DNA of 61,589 bases. Origin: Candidatus Methylomirabilota bacterium (lineage in GTDB: Bacteria; Methylomirabilota; Methylomirabilia; Rokubacteriales; CSP1-6). Below the pieces are notes generated by a model. The model had not been told where the DNA came from. It saw only the letters and a list, made by a program, of their open reading frames with translations, and did not search any database. Made by a program: the position numbers and the translations under genes. The stretch is taken from contig DATFYA010000162.1 in the NCBI GenBank assembly GCA_035315345.1, forward strand, positions 1 through 61,589, read 5' to 3'. This document shows, piece after piece, positions 17,259 through 25,005 of this stretch; the first letter of the stretch is position 1; every line of letters begins with the position of its first letter.

Positions 17259-17429
17259 TCACCGCGCCCCCGGCTCGTTCCCCTCGCCCGCGTCCGGCTC
17301 CTTGCCGAGAATGCGCAGCCGGTGGGTCCAGCACAGACCGGGCACTTCTCGATCGTCGCCGGGTGTGTCGATGGTGACCAGGAGGGAGGGTTTGTCCTCC
17401 TGCCGGCACCGGGGACAGATGACTTTCAA
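17259..17429 (-). CDS. Small zinc-ribbon-like protein (CPRC)
   Basis: About 56 residues: KVICPRCRQEDKPSLLVTID ... GLCWTHRLRIL. CPRC plus the later C-x2-H can bind one zinc. Start is uncertain: TTG 17429 gives MKVICPRC, TTG 17474 gives 15 more residues. A full-match sigma-54 site at 17445-17459 overlaps the longer version and favours the shorter start. It is followed after one base by the DRRRGERR/coiled-coil gene, so the two form a small operon. Function unknown. Confidence 0.6.
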   Translation of the reverse strand: MKVICPRCRQEDKPSLLVTIDTPGDDREVPGLCWTHRLRILGKEPDAGEGNEPGAR

Positions 17430-17444
17430 GGCATCCGATACTCG

Positions 17445-17459
17445 GCAAACTCGGTGCCA
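17445..17459 (-). promoter_or_regulatory. Sigma-54 promoter (full match) of the CPRC gene
   Basis: Minus strand TGGCAC-CGAGT-TTGC: all ten consensus bases. The predicted start, about 17433, is only a few bases before TTG 17429, implying a nearly leaderless message for the short form of the gene. Confidence 0.6.
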
Positions 17460-17474
17460 CGTGGACGTACTCAA

Positions 17475-17726
17475 CCGGGTCTCTGCTCCGTGAGCCGCGA
17501 CGCGTTCCCCGCGCCGAGATGCACGGTCGCTACGATTCTAGATAGCGTATGCATGTCAGTCTGTTAGAGGATGAACACGGACACAATACATGAGCATGGC
17601 CGCGTCGTACATCTCGGGCGGTGCGCAAGTTGCGCCCCTCCTCGATGGGAATCGCTCGACCGTGCCTGGGCGGCATCACTCCCTGACTAGGAAGATGCCT
17701 GCCTAGCGCCGAGGGCAGCCGTCGCC
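17475..17726. other. Intergenic stretch without recognisable gene
   Basis: The region to the CBS-domain gene is about 305 bp and locally AT-richer around 17535-17600. I see a GCGCAA-G-TTGCGC palindrome near 17628 but no coding region with plausible protein character. The only clear element is the promoter at 17727. Confidence 0.4.
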
Positions 17727-17755
17727 TTGACAGGCCCAAGAGCCAGTCCTAGCAT
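17727..17755 (+). promoter_or_regulatory. Sigma-70-type promoter of the CBS gene
   Basis: TTGACA (17727-17732), 17-bp spacer, TAGCAT (17750-17755). The -35 is perfect. The ATG at 17780 follows about 18 nt after the predicted start. It shares the longer string TTGACAGGCCC...GTCCTAG with the promoter at 19307. Confidence 0.75.
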
Positions 17756-17779
17756 GCGGCCAAGCCGCGAGGTGACAAC

Positions 17780-18304
17780 ATGAGTGAGTTCCACGACGAG
17801 TACTCCGAATCCCTGGACGCCGAGTTTCGCAAGCTCGAAGACGCGCTGCTGAGCGACGAGGTCCGGCTGCTCGCCCCGAGCGAGCCCATCCGGCTGGCGG
17901 CCGACGCCTCGGTGGCGGATGCGGTCACCCGCATGGTGGACAACCGGCGCGCCGGCGTCGTGATCGTGGACGCCGGCGGGCGGTTGATCGGCATCTTCAC
18001 GGAGCGCGATCTGCTCACCCGGGTCGTGCACCAGGGCCGCGATCTCGGGCGAACCCGCCTCACCGACGTCATGACGCCCGACCCGGAAGCCCTTGCGCTG
18101 GACGACCGCGTCTGCTTCGCGGTCAACCGAATGCACGCCGCCGGCTACCGTACCGTGCCGCTGGTGGACGCCGAGCATCGCCCGATCGGTATCGTGACCG
18201 TCAACGACGTGATGGGCTGGCTGGCCCGCATCTTCCCCGAGGCGATCTTGAACCTGCGGCCGGGCGATCGGGTCAAGCGGCCGGCCCAGATGGACAGCGG
18301 CTAG
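17780..18304 (+). CDS. Tandem CBS-domain protein
   Basis: 174 residues. After an acidic N-terminal helix (EFHDEYSESLDAEFRKLED), two CBS modules: about 40-95 (ADASVADAVTRMVDNRRAGV, GIFTERDLLTRVV) and about 100-160 (MTPDPEALALDDRVCFAVNRM, TVPLVDAEHRPIGIVTVNDV). CBS pairs bind adenine nucleotides such as AMP, ATP or SAM and act as energy sensors. No catalytic domain is attached, so it presumably regulates another protein. The 3' end overlaps the tail of the decayed gene on the other strand. Confidence 0.88.
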   Translation: MSEFHDEYSESLDAEFRKLEDALLSDEVRLLAPSEPIRLAADASVADAVTRMVDNRRAGVVIVDAGGRLIGIFTERDLLTRVVHQGRDLGRTRLTDVMTPDPEALALDDRVCFAVNRMHAAGYRTVPLVDAEHRPIGIVTVNDVMGWLARIFPEAILNLRPGDRVKRPAQMDSG

Positions 18305-18823
18305 AGCCGATCTTCCGGAACACCAGCCGGGAGGGCGCGTCGCGAAACGGCGAACCCGGCACGATGGCGGTGAACCGCCCGGCCGTGCCACCGACGATCA
18401 GCAGCTCGAGGCTCTCGGGCGTCTGGAATTTCGACAGGAGGGTCTCGCTCCGCGTTCCGTCCGGGAACGTGGCCAGCATCTCATCGGACAGGCCCTCGCC
18501 GCCGTCCGGCCCGGGCACCAGATCGCGCGCCGGCTTCCGGCGACACTGCCACAGGAACTGCCGCGCCTGCGCCTTCGACAGCCGTCGTCGGCTAGTGTCT
18601 TCGCGTGCTCCGGCGAGAAGACGAGCGCGACCGAGCATAGCCGCACCGCGCGGGGGATCGTGGGGTTGGTCCGCCAGCCGGGCCCGGAGATGCCACCGCC
18701 CGCGTTGATGTCGAGCGCTCGGCGAATCGGCCCGTGCACGATGACGAGCGGGGCGACCGCATCGGTCGTGCCCGACACCCCATCGCCTTCAGCGCCGCGA
18801 TCACTATCGGGGACGCTCGCCAC
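18273..18823 (-). pseudogene. Decayed gene with frameshifts and an internal deletion
   Basis: Recognisable protein blocks lie in order but in different frames: IAALKAM, then APLVIVHGPIRRALDIN, GGGISGPGWRTNPTIPRAVRL, VFSPEHAKTLADDG, then SKAQARQFLW and ELLIVGGTAGRFTAIVPG. The first two blocks are split by a shift near 18780 and the HAKTLADDG and SKAQARQFLW blocks by another near 18585. Between RAVRL and VFSPEHA a large central piece is missing compared with the family as I remember it. The family is one I loosely associate with UGSC (seleno)protein loci; that link is from memory and weak. The remains overlap the CBS stop by about 30 bases. Not functional as it stands. Confidence 0.7.
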
Positions 18824-18852
18824 GCCGGTGTGACGAGCCGCCGCGGGCGCGG

Positions 18853-19242
18853 CTAGCGAGGGCGGGAAAACGGCGAGCGGTATTCGAGCCGCTCGCGGAC
18901 CTTGTTGAGCAGGCGGTCGACCGTGAACGGCTTGGCCAGGAACGCGTCGACCGGGATCAGCACGCCGGCTTCGCTGATCACCTCGGCGGCGCGTCCCGAC
19001 ATGAAGATCATCTTGGTGTCCGGACGGGTCGCGGCCATGCGGTCGGCCAGCTCCTTGCCGTTCATTCCGGGCATCATGATGTCGGTGAGCAGAACGTGGA
19101 TGGCTCCCGGGTGTTGCTCGGCGAGGCGCAGGGCCTGCTCGCCGTCTTCGGCTTCGAGGACCCGATAGCCGGCGCCCAGGAGAATGTCTCGCGCCAGGTT
19201 TCGCACCTGGCTCTCGTCGTCCACCACCAGAATCGTCTCCAT
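18853..19242 (-). CDS. Single-domain response regulator (CheY-like)
   Basis: 129 residues, one receiver domain. ILVVDDES supplies the acidic pair, LLTDIMMPGMNG the phosphorylated Asp (about residue 53), MSGRA the conserved Ser/Thr region, and FLAKPF the Lys. No output domain and no kinase beside it, so it is an orphan, probably a phosphorelay intermediate or a partner of a distant hybrid kinase. A TAGAAT -10 box sits ten bases upstream of the ATG and no ribosome site is visible, suggesting a leaderless message. Confidence 0.93.
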   Translation of the reverse strand: METILVVDDESQVRNLARDILLGAGYRVLEAEDGEQALRLAEQHPGAIHVLLTDIMMPGMNGKELADRMAATRPDTKMIFMSGRAAEVISEAGVLIPVDAFLAKPFTVDRLLNKVRERLEYRSPFSRPR

Positions 19243-19251
19243 TCGCGGCCT

Positions 19252-19257
19252 ATTCTA
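19252..19257 (-). promoter_or_regulatory. -10 box TAGAAT of the response regulator gene
   Basis: TAGAAT on the minus strand ends ten bases before the ATG at 19242, so transcription would start almost at the start codon. No good -35 is visible at 16-18 bp. Confidence 0.4.
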
Positions 19258-19306
19258 CCCCGCCGCAACCGGCGGCGCGGCACGTTGGTTCCCGTTGCCG
19301 CGAACC

Positions 19307-19335
19307 TTGACAGGCCCGCCGGGCGGTCCTAGAGT
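19307..19335 (+). promoter_or_regulatory. Sigma-70-type promoter, near-leaderless
   Basis: TTGACA (19307-19312), 17-bp spacer, TAGAGT (19330-19335). Predicted start about 19342, only three bases before ATG 19345, with no ribosome site between. The sequence closely resembles the promoter at 17727, including the GGCCC after the -35 and GTCC before the -10. Confidence 0.7.
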
Positions 19336-19344
19336 CGGGGCGCC

Positions 19345-19674
19345 ATGAGGAAATGGATCGGCGCGCTGAGCCTCGTCTGGTTGCTGTGGTCCGATCTCTC
19401 CATCATCGCCAGGGACAATCCCCTCGACACCGTGATGCTGCGCTGGCTTGCGGGCGTGCCGCGGTTCCAGACGGATCAGATCCTCGCCGGCACCTACGCC
19501 ACGTCGGACGAGTGCAAGGCGGCGCTGGAGCGGCACGTCGGGACACTCAAGGCCATCAACGACAGCTGGTCCTCGGAGCCATTCGAGGGCGGCGCGAACT
19601 CGGGCATCATCCACTACTACCGCGACGGCCTCGTGTACGCCCGCGCCGAGCTGCGCTGCGCGGAACAGCCGTAA
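19345..19674 (+). CDS. Small exported protein of unknown function
   Basis: 109 residues: RKW then a hydrophobic segment (IGALSLVWLLWSDLSII), a signal peptide or membrane anchor. The rest is soluble and includes two Cys (DECKAALERHV and AELRCAEQP), which could form a disulfide outside the cytoplasm. The YATSDECKAALERH part resembles short periplasmic proteins in which a Cys-containing helix follows a loop; I do not recognise a named family. Converges on the coiled-coil membrane protein with an 11-bp gap. Confidence 0.65.
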   Translation: MRKWIGALSLVWLLWSDLSIIARDNPLDTVMLRWLAGVPRFQTDQILAGTYATSDECKAALERHVGTLKAINDSWSSEPFEGGANSGIIHYYRDGLVYARAELRCAEQP

Positions 19675-19685
19675 GCCCCCCCGGA

Positions 19686-20438
19686 TCAGCGGGTCGGCGA
19701 AGCGGTCGATTCGGTTCGCACCGGCGGCGAGGCCTCCCGCGCGCCGCCGTCGAACACGTCCATCAGCCACGGCACCGTGATCACCACCACGATGGCCAGC
19801 ACGATCAGCACCAGCGTCGCGCGAAACCATCCCGTCACGAAGATGCTGGGCGCGCCGTCGTAGCCGTCCGCTTCTCCGCGCAGCACCGCCAGCTCGGCAC
19901 GCAGGTGCTCCTGCTCGTTCTCGAGTGTCTCGATGCGCGAGCGAAGCTGCCGCAGCGTGCCCGCCACGTCCCGGGACGACGGGCGCGCGGGACGACGCGC
20001 CTCGCCCGGCGACCCGGTCCCGACCCCGGCCATCCGGTGTCGGCGGGGACGCTCCGCCGGCTGGCCGTCGCCATTGCCGGTCAGCATCAGCTGACGCCTC
20101 GACGTGGGGGAAGCGGTCAACCCGTCGCCCGAAGCGACGGCGCGATCGCTCGCGCCTCGCGCCGTCGGGCCCCCGTCGTGCTGAGCCGCCGCCTCCACGG
20201 GACGGCCCATCGCCCGGAGATCGTCACGCGAGAGCGTCTGGATGCGAGCCAGAAGGCTCTTGACTGATCGCTCGGACACCTGCTGAGCGAGCACCAGGCG
20301 ACCGTCGGCGCCCGTGTCCTCGAGGTAGGCCACCCAGTCCTTGAGACTCCGCGTCCCGTACCAGGACACCGTGAGACCACTGGCCTGCATGCGCTTGCGC
20401 CCCTCGATTTTGGCCGGTGGCTTGCGGGTGACCTCCAT
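19686..20438 (-). CDS. Tail-anchored membrane protein with coiled coil, unknown function
   Basis: 250 residues. Residues 15-75 are a folded region (SGLTVSWYGTRSLKDWVAYLEDTGADG, SVKSLLARIQTLSRDDL). A low-complexity linker follows, then a coiled coil (QLRSRIETLENEQEHLRAELAVLRG, about 165-195) and one transmembrane helix (ATLVLIVLAIVVVITVPWLM, about 208-230). The bulk is therefore cytoplasmic with a C-terminal anchor. AAAGGGA precedes ATG 20438. It is divergent from mreB, which may hint at a cell-shape or envelope role. Confidence 0.7.
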   Translation of the reverse strand: MEVTRKPPAKIEGRKRMQASGLTVSWYGTRSLKDWVAYLEDTGADGRLVLAQQVSERSVKSLLARIQTLSRDDLRAMGRPVEAAAQHDGGPTARGASDRAVASGDGLTASPTSRRQLMLTGNGDGQPAERPRRHRMAGVGTGSPGEARRPARPSSRDVAGTLRQLRSRIETLENEQEHLRAELAVLRGEADGYDGAPSIFVTGWFRATLVLIVLAIVVVITVPWLMDVFDGGAREASPPVRTESTASPTR

Positions 20439-20540
20439 CCGAATCCCTTTCCACGCGCCCGCTTCCGGCCGGCGCGAGGCCCAAGATTACGACGCGGGCG
20501 GACCGCTGACAAGGGTCGTCACGAAGCTCCTGGCACGTAC

Positions 20541-20571
20541 CTTTTACACGAGTGTCATGTAAAAGCTACAC
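20541..20571. repeat. Inverted repeat upstream of mreB, possible enhancer site
   Basis: CTTTTACA-N9-TGTAAAAG is a perfect 8-bp inverted repeat (20541-20565). The overlapping TGTAAAAGCTACA recurs in variant form at 28861 (TGTAAAGCCTACA, 11 of 13 bases). The repeat ends 110 bp upstream of the mreB -24 element, the typical place for an NtrC-family activator site. Confidence 0.45.
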
Positions 20572-20674
20572 GACCTGACACCATCGCTCGGGTCCGTGCG
20601 CCCTGATCCCCCGCCTATTGTGGGAGAACGAACCTGGGCTACCCACTTCGCGTCGTCGGTTTCACACCGTCCGC

Positions 20675-20689
20675 TGGCACATCCGTTGC
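20675..20689 (+). promoter_or_regulatory. Sigma-54 promoter (full match) of mreB
   Basis: TGGCAC-ATCCG-TTGC matches all ten consensus bases. Predicted start about 20701, then AAAGGAG at 20707-20713 and ATG at 20719: a complete promoter, leader and ribosome-site arrangement. Confidence 0.75.
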
Positions 20690-20718
20690 GTCCTCTGCGT
20701 CGCCCGAAAGGAGTCGGC

Positions 20719-21744
20719 ATGCGCCTCACTTCCCTCACCGGCTTCCTCGCCGACGACCTCGCGGTCGACCTGGGGACCGCCAACACCCTCGTGTATGTAC
20801 GAGGCCAGGGCATCGTCCTCAACGAGCCGTCGATCGTGGCCATGAAGGACGGCACGGTCCTCGCGGCCGGCCACGAAGCCAAGGCCATGCTGGGCCGCGC
20901 GCCGGGGCACATCTCGGTCGTCCGGCCGCTGCGGCACGGCGTCATCGCCGACTTCGACTCCACCGAGAAGATGCTCCACTACTTCATCAGCAAGACGCGC
21001 CAGCGGCGCAGCCTCGTGCACCCGCGGGTGGTGGTCACGGTGCCCTCCGGCATCACGCAGGTGGAGAAGCGCGCGGTGCGGCAGTCGGCGAAGCAGGCGG
21101 GCGCCCGCGAGGCCTACCTGATCGAGGAGCCGATCGCGGCGGCCCTCGGCGCCGGGCTGCCGGTGGCCGAGCCGGGCGCCAACATGATCGTCGACATCGG
21201 CGGCGGCACCACCGAGGTGGCGGTGATGTCGCTCTCCGGCATCGTGTATTGCAAGTCGGTCCGGATCGCGGGCGACGAGATGAACACCGCCGTGATCCAG
21301 CACATCCGCAAGAACTACAGCCTGCTGGTCGGCGAGCGCCACGCCGAGGACATCAAGCTCCGGCTCGGCTCGGCGTACCCGATTCCCGACGAGCACCTCA
21401 CGATGGAGGTGAAGGGCCGCGATCTGATCGTCGGCATCCCCAAGACCATCCTGGTCACCGGCGAGGAGATCCGGGAGTCACTCCGCGAGCCGATCATGGC
21501 GATCGTGAGTGCGGTGCACACCTGCCTCGAGCAAATCCCGCCCGAGCTGGCCGCCGACATCGTGGACAAGGGCATCATGGTCTCGGGCGGCGGCGCGCTG
21601 CTGCGCGGACTCGATTCCCTCCTCCACGAGCAGACCGGGCTCCCGATCCGCGTGAGCGACGATCCGCTCACCTGCGTGGTCCGCGGCGCCGGCGCGCTGC
21701 TGGACGACGTCAAGCTGCTCGCCCGCGTCGCGCTGCCTTCGTAG
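20719..21744 (+). CDS. mreB: MreB-family actin-like shape protein
   Basis: 341 residues. Actin-fold motifs: phosphate 1 LAVDLGTANTLVYV, connect EEPIAAALGAGL, phosphate 2 MIVDIGGGTTEVAVMS, and adenosine site MVSGGGALLRGLDSLL. It forms membrane-bound filaments that direct side-wall synthesis in rods. ATG 20719 has a strong ribosome site; the longer frame to 20596 is upstream non-coding sequence. No mreC, mreD, pbp2 or rodA follows, so this may be a second MreB/Mbl copy outside the usual operon. The sigma-54 promoter is unusual for this gene. Confidence 0.95.
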   Translation: MRLTSLTGFLADDLAVDLGTANTLVYVRGQGIVLNEPSIVAMKDGTVLAAGHEAKAMLGRAPGHISVVRPLRHGVIADFDSTEKMLHYFISKTRQRRSLVHPRVVVTVPSGITQVEKRAVRQSAKQAGAREAYLIEEPIAAALGAGLPVAEPGANMIVDIGGGTTEVAVMSLSGIVYCKSVRIAGDEMNTAVIQHIRKNYSLLVGERHAEDIKLRLGSAYPIPDEHLTMEVKGRDLIVGIPKTILVTGEEIRESLREPIMAIVSAVHTCLEQIPPELAADIVDKGIMVSGGGALLRGLDSLLHEQTGLPIRVSDDPLTCVVRGAGALLDDVKLLARVALPS

Positions 21745-21824
21745 TTCGTGTAGGCACCGCGGCGACGCGCGGAGGCTCACGGGCTTCGGGCGCGCCGAGG
21801 GTATCGCAGGCGTCCCGCGTTTTC

Positions 21825-21830
21825 TATAAT
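21825..21830 (+). promoter_or_regulatory. -10 box TATAAT of the alcohol dehydrogenase gene
   Basis: A perfect TATAAT in a local AT-rich patch (TTTTCTATAAT) 45 bp before ATG 21876. No recognisable -35 at 17 bp. GGAG sits at 21867-21870. Confidence 0.5.
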
Positions 21831-21875
21831 CTCCAGCGAGCCCGGATCCCAGAGCCGCACCCCAATGGAGGCCGC

Positions 21876-23168
21876 ATGAAAGGCGTCACCCTTCCCACCG
21901 AGACCGTGTTCGTGATGGAGAACTCGCCGATCAAGTTCGGGCTGGGCGCCATGGACGAGATCGGCTTCGACGCCAGCCGCCTCGGCATCAAGAAGGCGCT
22001 GATCTTCACCGACCGGCACGTGGCCGAGCTCGGCCTGTCCGAGCGGGTGCGCAATCTGCTCGAGGAGCAGGGCATCAAGGCCGACGTTTGGGACGGGGTC
22101 GAGGTCGAGCCGACCGATCGCTCCATGGAGGAGGCGGGCGAGTACGCGCGGAGCAAGGATTTCGACGGCCTCATCGCGGTCGGCGGCGGCAGCACGATCG
22201 ATACTTGCAAGGCGGCCAATCTCCTCACCTGCTATCCGGCGCCGCTGCTGGACTATATCAACAAGCCGGTCGGCAAGGGCGTGCCGGTGCCCGGCCCGAT
22301 GCGGCCGCTCATCGCGGTCCCCACCACCGCCGGGACCGGGAGCGAGACCACCGCGGTCGCGGTCACTCACATCGTGGATCAGAACGTGAAGGCGGGCGTC
22401 TCGCATCGCCTGCTCCGCCCCGCGCTGGGAGTGGTGGACCCGCTCAATACGCTCACCGCCCCGCCGGAAGTCACCGCGGCGGCCGGCGCCGACATCCTCA
22501 CGCACGCCATCGAGTCCTACACCACGCGCCCGTACCACGCGCGGGCGAAGCACCACCCACCGGATCGGCCGGCCTACATCGGCGCGAACCCGGCCAGCGA
22601 TATCTGGTGCGAGAAGGCCATGGAGTACGCGGCGCGCTATCTTCGCCGCGCGGTGCTCAACGGCCTCGACGTCGAGGCCCGACTGCATCTGGCGTTGGCC
22701 GCGAACTACGCGGGCATCGGCTTCGGCAACGCGGGGGTGCATATCCCCCACGCGGTGGCCTACCCGATCGCGGGCCTGGTGCGCGACTACGTGCCGAGCG
22801 GGTATCGCACGCGCCACCCGCTGGTGCCGCACGGCATGTCGGTGATCCTGACCGCGCCGGCCGCCTTCCGCTTCACCTTCGCCACGTCCCCGGAGCGCCA
22901 CCTGCGCGCGGCCGAGCTCCTGGGAGCGCCGGTCGCCGACCTCGACGAGACCGAACAGCGCGAGGCCCTGCCGCGCGCTCTCCTCGGGCTGATGCGGGAC
23001 ATCGGCATCCCCAACGGGCTCACCGCGATCGGCTACACCGAGCGCGACATCCCGGCTCTGATCGACGGCACGCTGCGCCAGCCGCGCCTGCTGTCGGGAG
23101 CCCCGCGGCCGGTGGGCGCGCCGGAGCTCGAGCTGATCATCCGGGACGCGATGCAGTACTGGGGCTAG
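21876..23168 (+). CDS. Iron-containing alcohol dehydrogenase (hydroxyacid-oxoacid transhydrogenase-like)
   Basis: 430 residues of the group III metal-dependent dehydrogenase family. NAD-binding GGGSTIDTCKAANL and PTTAGTGSETTAVAV; metal ligands in AAGADILTHAIESY (Asp, His) and the later HIPHAVAYP and HPLVPHGMSV. The insert RPYHARAKHHPPDRPAYIGAN and overall length match the hydroxyacid-oxoacid transhydrogenase branch, which moves hydride from 4-hydroxybutyrate to 2-oxoglutarate. Whether this one uses that pair or a free alcohol is not certain. Its last four bases overlap the convergent FAD oxidoreductase gene. Confidence 0.88.
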   Translation: MKGVTLPTETVFVMENSPIKFGLGAMDEIGFDASRLGIKKALIFTDRHVAELGLSERVRNLLEEQGIKADVWDGVEVEPTDRSMEEAGEYARSKDFDGLIAVGGGSTIDTCKAANLLTCYPAPLLDYINKPVGKGVPVPGPMRPLIAVPTTAGTGSETTAVAVTHIVDQNVKAGVSHRLLRPALGVVDPLNTLTAPPEVTAAAGADILTHAIESYTTRPYHARAKHHPPDRPAYIGANPASDIWCEKAMEYAARYLRRAVLNGLDVEARLHLALAANYAGIGFGNAGVHIPHAVAYPIAGLVRDYVPSGYRTRHPLVPHGMSVILTAPAAFRFTFATSPERHLRAAELLGAPVADLDETEQREALPRALLGLMRDIGIPNGLTAIGYTERDIPALIDGTLRQPRLLSGAPRPVGAPELELIIRDAMQYWG

Positions 23169-24535
23169 AGCTGGCCGGAGTCGCCCCACTCGGCGAGGAG
23201 GGCCCGGTAGGCGGGATTCTGGTAGCGGTCCAGGTGGAAGGCGGGGGCGTAAGACGGCAGCGGCCGCTCCGCGATGTGGTCGGCGAGCAGGTCCGCCGCG
23301 CCGTTCGAGGACATCATCCCGTACCCGGAGAGGCCGCCGATCAGAAACGAGCCTTCGAGCGGCAATGGCCCGGCGAGCAGGCGGTTCTCCCGCGTCTTGG
23401 TGTAGTAGCCGCCGTCAACGAAGCACTTCGGCAGGCGCGACAGGTACGCGGCGAGCCCCGGGATCGGCCGGCTGAGACCGCGGAGGACGATCTCGGCATA
23501 CGCGGGATCGAACTCGACGGGAAATCGCGCTTCCATCGGCTCGACGTCGTAGGTCCACACGCCGAGGACGATCGGGCTGTCGGCGCCGCCCTCCGGACGG
23601 CCGTGCACCCCCGCCGGCATCTCGTCGAGCAGATGGCGCAAGGCGTCTGACCCTTGCAGCTCCGCGCGCTCCTCCGGAGACCACGGCAGGCGGACCGGAT
23701 CGGTCCAGATCGTCATCGGCGCGTGCCGCGGCACCACGCCGAGCGTGTCGTGGAAGGCGACCTTGGCGTGGCGCTCGCAGAACACAGGCAGGTCGACGCC
23801 CACCAGCCGCCCCACGTCGCGAACGTACGGGCCGGCCGCGTTCACGAAGCGCGGGGTCCCGACGGTGCGGCTGCCGCCGGGACCGGCCACCTTCACTCCG
23901 CTGACGCGCCCTCCCGCGGTCTCGATTCGCTCCACGCGTCCCTCGATCAGCCGAACGCCTCGAGCGCGGGCGCGCTCCAGCATGTACATGCCGAGCTGCT
24001 GACCGCTGAACCAGCCGCAGCGTCGCGCGTGGAGCAGGGCGACCGTGTCCTCGGCGAGGTACGGAAAGTGCCGGCGAATCACGCTGCGGTCCGTGATGAC
24101 GTCCGTTCCGGTCGGCTGGCCCTCGTAGCCGACGGTGGGCGCCGGCCGGTAGTCGTCTCCTGGCGAGCGGTGGATCCGAACGGGCCCGACGCCGAGGACG
24201 GCCGCCTCCTCGGCGGCGCGGAGGTAGTGCTCCACCTGCTCCGCCTGGGCGGTGGCGAAGAGATAGCCCCGTCGGTTCATCAGGAAGACGTTGCCGCTCT
24301 CGCGGGCCAGATCTTCCATCAGGTCGATGCTGCGATTCATCAGCGACACCATGTCGCTACCGGGGCCCGGCCACCAGTTGCGATAGGACTCGGCCGACTT
24401 GTCGCTGGTAAGGGAGAGCGGCGGGCCTTCGTCGACCAGGACGATCGAGGTGATGCCCCGCCGCGTCAGGTGATAGGCCGCCGCCACGCCGGCGATCCCG
24501 GCGCCACAGATCACGACCTCCGCGGTGGTCTCCAC
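23165..24535 (-). CDS. FAD-dependent oxidoreductase (DAO family)
   Basis: 456 residues. The N-terminal dinucleotide fold VVICGAGIAGVAAAYHL and an Asp that binds FAD ribose (VLVDEGPP) mark the D-amino-acid oxidase/sarcosine oxidase superfamily. Then SAESYRNWWPG (active-site face) and the C-terminal GGLSGYGMMSSNGAADLLADHI, which closes over FAD. No signal peptide, so cytoplasmic. Substrate probably a secondary or N-methyl amine or hydroxy acid, but no residue seen here decides. Stop overlaps the alcohol dehydrogenase stop on the other strand by four bases. Confidence 0.85.
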   Translation of the reverse strand: METTAEVVICGAGIAGVAAAYHLTRRGITSIVLVDEGPPLSLTSDKSAESYRNWWPGPGSDMVSLMNRSIDLMEDLARESGNVFLMNRRGYLFATAQAEQVEHYLRAAEEAAVLGVGPVRIHRSPGDDYRPAPTVGYEGQPTGTDVITDRSVIRRHFPYLAEDTVALLHARRCGWFSGQQLGMYMLERARARGVRLIEGRVERIETAGGRVSGVKVAGPGGSRTVGTPRFVNAAGPYVRDVGRLVGVDLPVFCERHAKVAFHDTLGVVPRHAPMTIWTDPVRLPWSPEERAELQGSDALRHLLDEMPAGVHGRPEGGADSPIVLGVWTYDVEPMEARFPVEFDPAYAEIVLRGLSRPIPGLAAYLSRLPKCFVDGGYYTKTRENRLLAGPLPLEGSFLIGGLSGYGMMSSNGAADLLADHIAERPLPSYAPAFHLDRYQNPAYRALLAEWGDSGQL

Positions 24536-24644
24536 GACGGGGCCGATGCTATCACCCCTGGCGTCTCGTCGACAGTGTCAGCGTGGAAACAGTGCCGACA
24601 GGGATGACGCAGTGTAACCATGCGGGCTGGCGACCCTGGAGGCG

Positions 24645-24659
24645 CGGCACGTACATTGC
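24645..24659 (+). promoter_or_regulatory. Sigma-54-like promoter of the PilZ gene
   Basis: CGGCAC-GTACA-TTGC followed by T: nine of ten consensus bases. The ATG at 24673 is 14 bases after the -12 GC, so the message would be leaderless or the start lies further in. Confidence 0.5.
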
Positions 24660-24672
24660 TGAGGCCGGGGCC

Positions 24673-24990
24673 ATGACCACGCCACCCACGAGGCAGAACG
24701 ACCGCCGTCGTCACCCGCGCACCGACGTCTCCTGGCTCGTGGTCGTCGAAGCCGGGAAGCGGAGATTCCTCCTGCAGACCATGGACATCTCGGCCCGTGG
24801 CGCCAAGGTGAGACCGAAGGAGCGGCTGGACATCGGGACGCCCGCCCAGCTTCGGTTCCGTCCACCCGACGGATCGCCGTTCAACGTGCCGGCGCTGGTG
24901 TGGCGCGCGGATACCGACGGCCTCGCCTTCCTCTTCATGGGGGACATCCAGGACCGGCTGCGGCGCTTCGGCCGGCTGCTCGCGACCTGA
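24673..24990 (+). CDS. PilZ-domain protein (c-di-GMP receptor-like)
   Basis: 105 residues, one PilZ domain. The ligand motif RRRHPR (RxxxR form, residues about 10-15) is followed by the DISARGAKV beta strand (D/NxSxxG), so both halves of the c-di-GMP site are present. Later strands LVWRADTDGLAFLFMG complete the barrel. No attached enzyme domain; it would act as an adaptor linking c-di-GMP to envelope or motility functions. ATG 24673 is preferred to 24583 because the motif normally lies close to the N-terminus. Converges on the PBP1 gene. Confidence 0.85.
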   Translation: MTTPPTRQNDRRRHPRTDVSWLVVVEAGKRRFLLQTMDISARGAKVRPKERLDIGTPAQLRFRPPDGSPFNVPALVWRADTDGLAFLFMGDIQDRLRRFGRLLAT

Positions 24991-25005
24991 TCTCGTTCCG
25001 TTCCG

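Noticed and set aside
17530-17739. 69-residue minus-strand frame in the gap before the CBS gene
   Set aside because: Composition is not protein-like and it overlaps the sigma-70 promoter at 17727.
20531-20546. TGGCACG followed by TACCTTTTAC upstream of mreB as a sigma-54 promoter
   Set aside because: The -24 half is perfect, but the essential GC of the -12 half is missing (TT instead). The real match is at 20675.
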